From Puniceicoccales bacterium (GTDB taxonomy: Bacteria > Verrucomicrobiota > Verrucomicrobiia > Opitutales > UBA953), in NCBI GenBank assembly GCA_031269335.1, contig JAISZI010000031.1, positions 1 through 64,000 on the forward strand: a stretch of 64,000 nucleotides of DNA. Reading direction: 5' to 3'. Made by a program: the position numbers and the translations under genes. Below the pieces are notes generated by a model, which saw only the letters and a program-made list of their open reading frames with translations, had not been told where the DNA came from and did not search any database. Positions 13,501-19,519 of the stretch are shown in pieces (within the stretch, counting starts at the first letter, position 1; each line of letters starts with the position of its first letter).

Positions 13501-14083
13501 ATGTACTCTTAGAAGTAAATTCATTGCTCCCTTTGAGTTCATTTCTCTGGGTGAAGATAATGTGATCGCCGCTCCAAGGGGTATTGCCATACTCGATACC
13601 GACCAAGAATGTAAAATCACCTATGATGGTGGCGTCAACGGAAACAGGCTCGCCATATGGACGTAAGCCATGTCCGATGCGGATGTGAGAATTGGCTGCA
13701 TTGGGGGAGAGATAGACGATGTCGCCCTCGCCCGGAATTTCGGTGACGGCACCGGTGCCGTCTGCGTTTTTTGAGAAATTATCAACAAACTCCCACCAGT
13801 GCGCGGAATTTGCGTCCCCGACACCGAAACCCGTCCAGTAGTAGATCTCGGCAGAGGCGGAAGGCGCGTCGGCAAAAAAGCCTGCGGCGGAAGTCGCTGC
13901 AATCGCGGCGGCATTGGCGAGAAACCGCACAAACCCGCGCTTGCTGCGGCGAGCAGCGGGAGAAGTGCCGGAAACAGAAGAAGTGCCGGAAACAGAAGAA
14001 GACGTAGAAGTGTCCATAGGAGGAGAGCAAAGCGGATGGTTTTTAGGTTCTGACGAAAAAGTGGTGTGAGTGGAAGTTTTCAT
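1559..14083 (-). CDS. Giant autotransporter (4174 aa): signal-peptide-like N-terminus, very long PATR/beta-helix passenger, C-terminal autotransporter beta-barrel ending in ...SFRVRF
   Basis: Recurrent passenger strands (e.g. LIKTGTGTLVLNG, YTGTTTINEGTFQVGNGG, GSGTLVLA), barrel segment FQPYILATGFLERNNGN...FVGADYNVNTHLVLGANVGYS, terminal aromatic. Confidence 0.95.
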   Translation of the reverse strand: MKTSTHTTFSSEPKNHPLCSPPMDTSTSSSVSGTSSVSGTSPAARRSKRGFVRFLANAAAIAATSAAGFFADAPSASAEIYYWTGFGVGDANSAHWWEFVDNFSKNADGTGAVTEIPGEGDIVYLSPNAANSHIRIGHGLRPYGEPVSVDATIIGDFTFLVGIEYGNTPWSGDHIIFTQRNELKGSNEFTSKSTSTYPTGGSFIALYQNSTLLTFAYPESIGDNGDGIQGVVFMYRGSLDYTGTETVTINQLYLEYDNRDNPERRNHIYVRDPDGRVIVKRYWNYPLDSWNSRRLNLGGDVQGPHGVAPSFNYGPSLGTVELATSTPDDIRAAVTVWGGVVELNAQLNAEGTIHAASTGDRAAVSPTRVTGAGSSNNDGAEGLVIKDGLVKIIHEASLGQPVHDKGNQINAQSGLVVAGGVFDLNGHSERVAFLASSSRITEVDSTSPYTGGEITNSDTAHVSTLKIGNDGGTSVLSSYYCGSITGNVSVYKEGTGTITLEGALRYTGETTITEAVTFTIATASGENTIGLLNFANAGATLALTGNASTQIAGFAAGSLPGTIALGTGTGAFIIGAQDAPASVSTFSGTITGSRPLEKRGLGSLTLSGNLETFRSPVTVAQGELGVSTSDSGELSRPLHIEQNSVFAVNNSNGIFAVTGAVTGNGEIVKKGDGMLILSNVQTDDLNLKLDGGTLTLDRNKFGDITLAQNTTLSLTAIGDEPAVSFRNVTLNSNATVLLDVSALLSHAVDGEVDALLYSGNFVKNNGDFAVKDVESFREAPLIEERDGRIVLLVPEDALPANLLWNGILGGNSWGYEAAGLNWIKLKDNSSDRFFTGDNVLFDDTAQHTEVEIPANVSVTPGSIVVDNTTKDYIISGEGTIAGGAKLTKRGSGKLTISTPNIYSGGTVIEGGTVVAAETNALGSGVVSFAAAGTTLDVTVNGVSNVIHTELDASVNLNLIGSGGATEHLYFGGAFSGTGDITLGPADGKYRHFTSTGSSAYSGTIIGNGLNYYFDGNGDGANWRNATLRMANTTGAGTLYFTGGRSYFKEIQFASGRMLLTGSDSTILDVEKISRTSTAGGEVLISGAGRITSSTGVLTIDTGGGDINIDEAVQYLIVPIAGIGLTLVKEGEGKLRVQDLRSVNNGLVIKEGELFVGGSSENYRYKLPSAPIKIESGGTLRIAHFDSWGGGNAVPSAVITIEAGGLLVVDHDDVRQRNNAFGDIFLNGGTIRNEFKMNPIVQEAWGCITFNGKVTVNGSSTSLIEDMGRTDGRGVRLSGGDGVDLNEFAVLRDPDVGIPGLLVTAVIGNASKTGNLLKTGPGTMVVSGNNVYTGTTTINEGTFQVGNGGTTGAISNGGAVIVAADATLAFSRTGTTIANAISSEGNILVKSTGTIDLSNITLRNTGYIRIEQGTLTFGNISNTVTPKRLEMESGARLTVTNGSLTLNGNALSYAGHTGSGGIIDIAGELIVTGGHSLRIGSAASGETLNVNSLTTNNSRLQFAITNDASADLISTVTFSATGSNVIAISGDAVDWDNHALSGSNGLPVLTLSALGGTITEAMFDTFHLDTSGVTNSQRALPTLDVSLDRKSLLVHIIKATRVLIWDDHDAAEADKRIWNDKVEVTNWVNVEDGLKTYFETWSSVEFNDNDSSASRDILINTEVRPFSITVDTSKTYRLINSVTFAESGFSGGHISGQVSLEKRGSGTLVLAIEGGGIGNAGASEKAQFLNSFSRSVVIIEGAIEVTGGVGVTLLGNKRVGAVDATYNPNADSLLGTGGDTSNEVNSAEFLRLDGGTLRFRGDVNNATTTNRSFTVGVGSTSEGTRLNGGAIEIASTGENTRVWFNGTDPVAFTGAGARTLTLTGAGGREGYDYLRSTGLLGTVTTAGGILGLPIPLELSGEILTIEKKGTGVWHLTGENGYTGGTILREGALVISTDMAVGGGAITFAGGDLVVADISETGGLLAEPTQITIPNRIVTSADGGSFLIPTGSVLTLSRDATLSGTYPIEKRGKGTLILASNNGLFRGGAVIYDGVLELHEANPLGAVNTSPLVPSSGLLTVESNGRVELNHPLLGSGTVVAVNVSGINSEASGGGIIANGRSAGEATLTINVPTNLTREFSGGFADGDAKLNVTKAGYGTQVISGVSTHTGITRVTSGILRLGSIYALGSGGTVIVAGGTLDIAGLNFAQKDAGGALLVERTITVGDGENYGTITDSTGGGSLPLLTLARDTTLTSGGTTVITTVQGSHTLSLAPHVADVAPTFVINAESFHPDTPDTPPVRVSAIAITAGELQLVASNGITGAIAGDNATLKLNGGSLRLVGRDVTQTFGKIEGTGDITGFGTVHVIGSIVDTDIADIRGSLRESVNFTLDSGYLELTNPASDTDGAITVGPGSTLIIRQREDILGNATLAINNGTVRFITPSGESEPLDHNIHFDGNFATIESSGASAVRITGVTSFSINVSDYPLTLSGTNTADNTLAVGLKDPDWVVGAKTSLVKNGSGTWVLAHGSENDAVVPNTYTGGTTIANGTLKVGAANAIPAQTSVTLGSALSAGILDLNGNDVSVSSLAVEGFRPGNAVINSALGTTPVFAWHATADAVFNAALGASGAGTNNSFIFEKTGSAKLTFGGSLHYTGETRVIEGTLAFSTAAALPASASIIVSPRATLDATPLADGFVLGAGKAITAGSATTDLSTDLVGDFILDGGALIIGNGSSTTALSASNLLRLDGSLTVASVGSELEYNLARYPGDASSVLKTDTLNLNAIATVRIRMTEAFITPGEYTLVEYGTLNGDYTQLLNIPGNPYDPRYTYQIQNRPEIGPGVSRLILNVTSSSTDNFITWVGGMAGDETVWNNVFPNFTDGTTLLGYDIASSALFDDSAAGFEITVGKNAGETVTLGVIFFNNNRNDYSISGPGTIEGEGYIWKTGTGTLTINAENTYRGRADSITGERYAATILSEGTIALGHDKALGPDAILITGGTLARARLEDRSIANTIIIGDGQTTRVTIDAGDSGAFILNGILQGGADGASLIKAGTGTLVLNGETAAFEGKLIIGTGELATRANADLAAAKVILDGIAPVLVLGGGTTKIGTLEGTTNARITATTPGEQVISTGARGEDSEFSGVFDNSTDTLSLIKTGTGKLLLSGSYNSGLSGRITVEAGTLQLGDGLHGSFVNGSLLIKEDAKLVINLPVSLAFSQNVESQGIIEKQGTNTLAIPVTNDTLGGIFRVTAGVLSLQAAGTFGTAKLENSASIELNREDSYSLVNDISGTGTLTKNGTGTVTYLGTHTGTGTTYLNAGTLRFSDNVIYLKNQQHLAPIETSRDTNLLLSPATGTEREPGKITLGNVTGTGRIEKTGGGTAVLTGLIQVHNSLNGNADILVGEGTLYIGNGEARGSRATLNVASTINVQTGAILAISRTGTTSLDQAVTSTGTIDMHGDLNGDGVAILASASNQITGTIEVHRSTILQIGAAATPARLNDGSSVVKVALDPNSTLRFTRVAFGETSPAIAIYSTKDEGGIIEYDGGAYLHFNSATTIGTDKAFVGTFLASNGTFAVDADSLPAGATLDASGAGNLFLGAQTDTALTPRFGTGDGIITLGAKDTTVNAVAYTLASRAEFSGIIAVGERTTLHLTGTPTDQEPILTASALRVENGALLTGNGVINATLHNRLGGTVRPGNSVGQITLSGNFLNEGALELSMDSADSFSSIHYAGSAILDTVGSLSIRLKKSVFDALPSGAEFKILSDTEGSTDASVSGNFSQNNISLILTDDLDNQIDIPRTREILTYNKGDGGLTLLFASRVGDIRTLQLHQSLGNYESYLSNDILGGTDTALIATVSRLLGSSDVSRAFNAASPVSLAALTAMPIRAAHESSAVLHSHLESLRYGRAVRASLDNFQPYILATGFLERNNGNLKGPAFDQRSHGGFVGADYNVNTHLVLGANVGYSIGRADLAFSTGRIDHDSFRGAIYGTYMFNDFWYADASVFAGYNFYDIKHQTQAGDATAKPDGYDLGATFTLGSVVRLQQRLHLTPHASLEYDSATVKGFTEQGHEAALRVDSFTQDSLRARVGTGVNWQVPTETETYSLRFGFDLSYARELLDADAPITARFASDLSGNRFRVNAPASAENSFRIGPTFDLEFAEDVWDTIKGMSVHAGYHFEYDFKNQQIHQINVSFRVRF
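13962..13997. repeat. In-frame tandem duplication of 18 bp (gaagtgccggaaacagaa x2) in the N-terminal signal region of the autotransporter (SSVSGTSSVSGTS)
   Basis: Two identical adjacent 18-mers. Confidence 0.85.
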
Positions 14084-14113
14084 GGGAGGAAGTGGAAGCG
14101 GTTGGGTTTGGTG

Positions 14114-14863
14114 TTAAAGTTTCGCGATTTCGGCGGCGTCGAGGCCGGTGGATTGAGCAATGACTTCGGCGGAGACTTCGGCGGCTCTAAGCGTGCGTGC
14201 CGTGGCGCGCTTCGCCTCGGCAGCAGCAGCCTGCTCGGCGGCGAGAGCAGCAGCGGCTTGGAAGTAGCGCAGCCACGATTCGTGCAACTTGCGCTCGCCT
14301 CTGCCCGATGGCTTGAACTTCGGCAGCTCCACAAATATCAGCTCCAAACCCTCTATCCGCTTCTCGGTGTGCTGCAAATTCACCACCGCGTAATGGTGGT
14401 AATACTCCTTTGCCATCTCCGGAGTGTTCTCGAATGAATCATTTATAAGATTCAGCGAATAAACAGGTTGGATGTCCTTATAAATGTTTTTGCGCAGATA
14501 AGGCTTTGTCTTCCCCATCTCATCCACCTTGTTCTTCAGGTCTTCCTTGTCGAACTGCGCGATGTATGCCTTCGACGCGTTGAACGTCACGCGATTCGTA
14601 AAACTATCCGACCAATACATTTGCATCTCGACAAGAAACTGCCGCCCCGTGGAGTCCTCGCACCTCACGTCAAGAATGGAAGTGCGAAAGGAATCAATGC
14701 GCGGAAGCGAGGCGAGGGGCAGGTATTCGATTTCGATGATTTCGCGCCCTTCAAGCGGCAACAATGAGTTGAGCAGGCTGATGCACAAATGCTTATGCTG
14801 CCCGAACACCTTTTTGAAAGGGATGTCGTTTCTCGGATCAAGGTAACGCGGTATGGTGGTCAT
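14114..14863 (-). CDS. Rpn family recombination-promoting nuclease / putative PD-(D/E)XK transposase-like protein
   Basis: MTTIPRYLDPRNDIPFKKVFG..., LDVRCEDSTGRQFLVEMQ, YSLNLINDSF..., typical of the Rpn/PDDEXK transposase family; ATG at 14863. Confidence 0.88.
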   Translation of the reverse strand: MTTIPRYLDPRNDIPFKKVFGQHKHLCISLLNSLLPLEGREIIEIEYLPLASLPRIDSFRTSILDVRCEDSTGRQFLVEMQMYWSDSFTNRVTFNASKAYIAQFDKEDLKNKVDEMGKTKPYLRKNIYKDIQPVYSLNLINDSFENTPEMAKEYYHHYAVVNLQHTEKRIEGLELIFVELPKFKPSGRGERKLHESWLRYFQAAAALAAEQAAAAEAKRATARTLRAAEVSAEVIAQSTGLDAAEIAKL

Positions 14864-15134
14864 GGCGGCGTAACAGTGGTTAAAGCGGGAGCGAATCGGC
14901 GCAGCAAAGGCGTGATCATGGAAGTGGTGTGGATTTGAAAAAAGGTTGACGAGAAGTGATGGCGAAAAACACACCAACACCCTGTTCTTCAAGCCCGCTC
15001 CGCCTCGGTTTTCAAGAACAAAAAACAAACGCCGTGTCGCTTGAACGTATCGCTGTATTCAGATACTCACACGACGCGCTTGCTCACAACTCACAACTCA
15101 AAACCGCCCCTTCCTTCGTTCGTGGGAGGATCGC

Positions 15135-16481
15135 TTACACGAGGCGCAAGGCGAAGGGCGAGGGTGTGCCTGAGGCACTGCGGCGGATGCTTTCGATGTA
15201 TTCGTCTCCAAACTTTGCCACAGCGGACTGCACCGGCCACGCGGCGGCTTCGCCGTGGGCGCAAATGGAACGTCCGGCGATTTGGTCTGCGATACTTCCC
15301 AACAGTGCCACGTCTTCCATGTGTCCGCCCCCGCGGATGATGCGGCGTGTGATTCGCGCCAACCATAGCGAGCCTTCGCGGCACGGTGTGCATTGCCCGC
15401 AACTTTCGTGTGCATAAAAGGCGTTCAAGTTGGCGAGTGCCTGAATCATTTCCACGGAGTCGTCCATCACGATCATGCCGCCTGTGCCGAGCGACGAGCC
15501 GCTCGCGGTCAGCGACACGGCGTCGAGTGGCACATCTTCTAATTTCCAGTCGAAGGCGGTGCCGTTGGGCAGTTTTCCGGTAAAACGTTCGCCGAATTTG
15601 AGTATTTTCGTAGAGGAACCGCCTGGAATGAGTGCCTTGAAGGTGCGACCGGCAAGCGGACCTCCGCAGAGATCGTGCAGGAGTTCCCCAATCGTCGCCG
15701 CGCCAGCCTCAATTTCGTAAAGACCCGGACGGCGCACCAACCCGCTGACGCCCCAGAGATGGGTGCCGGTGTCGCCGGGGGCGCCTGTTTTTGCAAATGT
15801 CGCACCGCCAATTTCCAACACGCGGCGCACTTGGGCGAGTGTCTCGACGTTGTTGACAATGGTCGGGCACTGGTAAAGCCCCAGCACCGCCGGAAAAAAG
15901 GGCGGTTTCAACCGAGGTGTCCCGCGCTTGCCTTCGAGCGACTCGATAAGCCCTGTCTCTTCGCCGCAAACGTAACAACCGCCTCCGCGGTGGACGACGA
16001 TGGCGATGCTCGCGCCGTCTTTGTCGGTGAGGCAAAATCCGTGTTGGGCGGCTTCTGCGGCGGCGCGTTCAAGGATACGCGCCCCGTTTTGAAATTCGCC
16101 GCGGACGTAGATGAACACCCGCCGTGCTTCAATTGCGCGTGCGGCGATGAGTGTGCCTTCGATGATTTGGTGCGGGTCGTGGTAAATGAGCCGCCGGTCT
16201 TTGAAGGTGCCCGGTTCGGATTCATCGGCATTTACGATGAGATAAACCGGTTTGCCGGACTTGCGGTCGAGAAAAGACCATTTCACCCCTGTCGGGAATC
16301 CCGCGCCCCCGCGCCCGCGCAGACCGGAAACGCGCACTTCTTCACGAATCGCCGCCGGTTCCATTGTTAATGCCTTGCGAAACGCCGCGTATCCGCCGTG
16401 TCGCAAATAACAATCAATGTCGGTTGTGTAACCCTGCATCCCTGCCCGCGCCAAAAGCACACGCTGTTCGCAAATCGCCAT
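15135..16481 (-). CDS. nuoF: NADH-quinone oxidoreductase subunit F (NuoF/HoxF-like)
   Basis: [51 protein letters not shown]-like, [12 protein letters not shown]...[14 protein letters not shown]; ATG at 16481 (the upstream part of the 647-aa ORF is out-of-frame overlap with murJ). Confidence 0.92.
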   Translation of the reverse strand: [448 protein letters not shown]

Positions 16482-16567
16482 TTCCCGGCAGGAAAACGCC
16501 TTCCGCGCCCGTGGCAAGAACGGGGATAAGAATTTTTCGCGAGGGCATCTTCTTTGCGCCGGCGCGG

Positions 16568-18133
16568 CTATCGTTGGCGGAAGCGGGCGATTTTTTTGCG
16601 AAGGAAATCGGATTCGGGGTGGCGAAAGGCGAAGAGTAGCGCGAAGTAGAGTGCCGCCGAAATGGCGATGAGGAGAACGAGCACGGCAGCTTTGCCGATA
16701 GTGTCGATGCCGCAGGTGGCTATCCAGGCGCAGAGGGGCGCGGCGATAATCCATGCACCGTAAGCGAAAACACCGGTGATGAGCGATGCGGCGAGGCTTT
16801 TGGCGAGCGGGCTGGCGGGGGATTCTCGCGTGAAGGCGGGGTCTTTGCCGCGCAGGGAAACCCAGAGTGCGGCGCACTGGAAGATGGCGGCGGCGAGGTT
16901 TGCGACAGCAAGACCGGTCGCGCCATACGCCCATGCGAGCGGCGGGGAAAGGAGGAGGTTCAGCGCGAAAACCCAACCCGCGATTTTTGCTTGGATCCGC
17001 GTCTCTTTGACGGCGTTCAAGGCGCGTCCCATGAGTATTGCCATGCCGTGAAAGGGCATTGCGCCGGCGAAGACGCACAACACAGGGAGCGCGGCGGCGG
17101 TGTCGTCTGCCGTGAACTTGCCGTGTTCGAAGAGGATACAGACGATAGGCTGGGCAAGTGCGATGATTCCCGCTGCGGCGGGAAGGGTGATCGCGAGCAA
17201 CAGGCGCGTCCCGCGGGCAAACTCCGCGCCCATGCTATCATTTTCACCGGCGGCGGCATGCATTGCCATGATGGGGAAGACGACGGTGGAAATGGTGATG
17301 GCGAAAATGCCGATGGGCAGTTCGACGATGCGATTTGCGAGGTAATAGACGGTGAGCGCACGGTCGTCTGTGTTGAGGGCGAGGAAACGCGAGACGAGGA
17401 AGTTGACCTGTTGCACGCCCGCACCTGCGACGGCGGGCAGGAAAATGGTTTTGAGGCGTTCCCACGATTCGGAGGGGGAGAAGTCTATGCGCGGACGCCA
17501 GCCCTCGCGCCAAAGTGCTGCGGCTGGCGCGAGCAACTGCAAGGCACCGCCGAGCAGGGTGCCGTAACACACCCAGACGGCGAGCGTGCTTTGCCCGTGC
17601 GCAAAGAGGATGCCGCCTGTGCAGAGGGCGCCGATCATGGCGATGTTTAGCCAGAGTGCGCCGAGTGAGGTGACGCCGAAGCGTCCGAGGAGGTTCAATG
17701 CTCCCGAAAATACTGCGGCGAGACACGCGAGGGGCATGTAGGGCATGCACAGCGCGGTGAGGGTGGCGGCTAAACGGTGGCGCGGCTCCATGTCGCAATG
17801 CGAGAGCGACCAAGCCGTCAACATGGTGACGAGGGCAATGGCTACGATAAGCGGCGTGGCGCGGGTGAGGACTTGGTTGAGGAAACGAAACGCACTTTCG
17901 CGTCCACCGAGCCGGTGTTCGTCCGACATCACCGGGACGAGTGCCGCTGTGAGGGCGCCTTCGCCGAGCAGGCGGCGGAAGAGGTTGGGAATTTGCAGCG
18001 CGAAGAGAAGGGCGGAGCCTACCATTCCTGCGCCGAAAAAGCCGGCTGTCAGCTGGTCGCGCAACAGACCGAGTATCCGCGAGCCGAGGGTGCCCGTGGC
18101 GGTAAGCGACATGTTTTTGAAATGTTTGCGCAT
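16568..18133 (-). CDS. murJ: Lipid II flippase MurJ (MviN family)
   Basis: GTLGSRILGLLRDQLTAGFFGAG...SALLFALQIPNLFRRLLGEGALTAALVPV; polytopic membrane protein. Confidence 0.95.
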   Translation of the reverse strand: MRKHFKNMSLTATGTLGSRILGLLRDQLTAGFFGAGMVGSALLFALQIPNLFRRLLGEGALTAALVPVMSDEHRLGGRESAFRFLNQVLTRATPLIVAIALVTMLTAWSLSHCDMEPRHRLAATLTALCMPYMPLACLAAVFSGALNLLGRFGVTSLGALWLNIAMIGALCTGGILFAHGQSTLAVWVCYGTLLGGALQLLAPAAALWREGWRPRIDFSPSESWERLKTIFLPAVAGAGVQQVNFLVSRFLALNTDDRALTVYYLANRIVELPIGIFAITISTVVFPIMAMHAAAGENDSMGAEFARGTRLLLAITLPAAAGIIALAQPIVCILFEHGKFTADDTAAALPVLCVFAGAMPFHGMAILMGRALNAVKETRIQAKIAGWVFALNLLLSPPLAWAYGATGLAVANLAAAIFQCAALWVSLRGKDPAFTRESPASPLAKSLAASLITGVFAYGAWIIAAPLCAWIATCGIDTIGKAAVLVLLIAISAALYFALLFAFRHPESDFLRKKIARFRQR

Positions 18134-18190
18134 GGGCGGGCTGGGAAGAAAAGCGGCACTACCTAAGGTCGGGAACAATGATTTACAAAA

Positions 18191-18215
18191 AAACCGCCGC
18201 AGGTAGCGGCGGTTT
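18191..18215 (-). terminator. Rho-independent terminator (10-bp perfect stem, 5-nt loop)
   Basis: aaaccgccgc-aggta-gcggcggttt; followed on the minus strand by a T-run (TTTTTTTGTAAAT), downstream of the small lipoprotein ORF. Confidence 0.85.
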
Positions 18216-18248
18216 CTTTTCGCTGGTCGGCGAAAGCGGGTTCACGGG

Positions 18249-18407
18249 TCAGCGGTTTGTCGTTCCTAATCCACTCATCATCGGCATGCCGCTCTCCCAG
18301 CTCTGCGGGGCGCCGTGGGGCTGGAGGGATGACGATGGGCGCGGACTTTCACAACCACTGACCGCGAAGAGCGAGGCAACGAGCATCAAAAGTGTGAACG
18401 AACGCAT
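18249..18407 (-). CDS. Small lipoprotein (52 aa), not in the supplied ORF track
   Basis: Translation MRSFTLLMLVASLFAVSGCESPRPSSSLQPHGAPQSWESGMPMMSGLGTTNR*; lipobox VSGC; strong terminator directly downstream. Confidence 0.65.
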   Translation of the reverse strand: MRSFTLLMLVASLFAVSGCESPRPSSSLQPHGAPQSWESGMPMMSGLGTTNR

Positions 18408-18439
18408 GTTAGAAGGAAGTGAACAGGAAGCGGTTAAGG

Positions 18440-19498
18440 TTAAAGACCGGCGACCGGGACATTGTCCACTGCGGAAGCGGGGGCTTTCGCGGCGGGCGGC
18501 GTCGGTGTCGTGGGAACGCTCGGGGCGACGTTTTTCGTGCCAGTCACTTGGGCGCGGACGAGGTTGACGGTGTTGTCGCGAATGAACAGGCGGTGGTTGG
18601 CGCCCGGAAGGATTGTGGCGACGGAAAGGCCTGGCTCGACTTTGGAGATGCGGATTTTGCCGATGTGGACGCCGACGCGGTCTTCTACGTCGTAGATTTG
18701 TCCTTCTTTCAGGGAACGGTTTTCCAGACCGAGGGAGATCGAGAGCACGCCTCGGCGGTGGTCAACGGCGATCACCGTTGTCGGGATGCGCGGCAGGACT
18801 TCTTTTGGCACCGGACCGGTGGCGACGGGATCGGGGTCGGTTACGCTTTTGGAATAGGGGGGTGTGAGTCCGGTCTGCGCGATTGACCAGTTGTAGAGTC
18901 GGGTGTAGCGGCTGGCGGCGCGTTGCAGGTCGTCTTCGGCTTTGTTGCGGGCGCCGACTTGCTCGTCGTAAGCGGCACGGGGCATGTATTGTTCCGTGTC
19001 GTTCATCTTTTTGTTCAGGGCTTCGCGCTCTGCCTGCGCTTGTTGCAGGTCGGCTTCCAATGTGCCGATTTTGTTATTCGCGGCGCCAAGTTTGCCCGTG
19101 AGATCGTCGCGGGTGCGAATGAGGTCGGCTTTCTCGCCTTCCAGTTTGGAAATGGCATCGTTTTTCTCCACGATTGTTTGGTCGCGCTGGGCGATAGTCG
19201 CGTCCCGGGCAGCGATTGTTGCGATGTGTTGCTCAATCTCTTTGCGCTTCGCATTGATGAGGTCGTGGATGCCGGGCATCGCGGTCATGCGGGCAACGAA
19301 GTTTATGCCATCTTTGTAGAGCGGATCGGTGGCACTCCATTTGGCGAGTTTCTTGATCTCTTCATCCTTGGTGAAGGATTCGGTTTTGGTCATGGCCAGC
19401 TTGATATTTTCCTCGTGGATAAAATACCATGCGACGCCTGCGCCGATGGCGGCAAGCAGGGCGATGACTCGGATGAATAGCGACAGTGTCTTGTTCAT
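18440..19498 (-). CDS. Membrane-anchored coiled-coil protein of unknown function
   Basis: N-terminal TM segment LFIRVIALLAAIGAGVAWYFI; long coiled coil (ARDATIAQRDQTIVEKNDAISKLEGEK...); beta-rich C-terminal region. Confidence 0.75.
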   Translation of the reverse strand: MNKTLSLFIRVIALLAAIGAGVAWYFIHEENIKLAMTKTESFTKDEEIKKLAKWSATDPLYKDGINFVARMTAMPGIHDLINAKRKEIEQHIATIAARDATIAQRDQTIVEKNDAISKLEGEKADLIRTRDDLTGKLGAANNKIGTLEADLQQAQAEREALNKKMNDTEQYMPRAAYDEQVGARNKAEDDLQRAASRYTRLYNWSIAQTGLTPPYSKSVTDPDPVATGPVPKEVLPRIPTTVIAVDHRRGVLSISLGLENRSLKEGQIYDVEDRVGVHIGKIRISKVEPGLSVATILPGANHRLFIRDNTVNLVRAQVTGTKNVAPSVPTTPTPPAAKAPASAVDNVPVAGL

Positions 19499-19519
19499 GG
19501 GGAAGAGCGGTGGAGCGTG

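Noticed and set aside
16482-17078. N-terminal extension of the nuoF ORF (647-aa ORF)
   Set aside because: Arg-rich out-of-frame translation of murJ; real start is at 16481.
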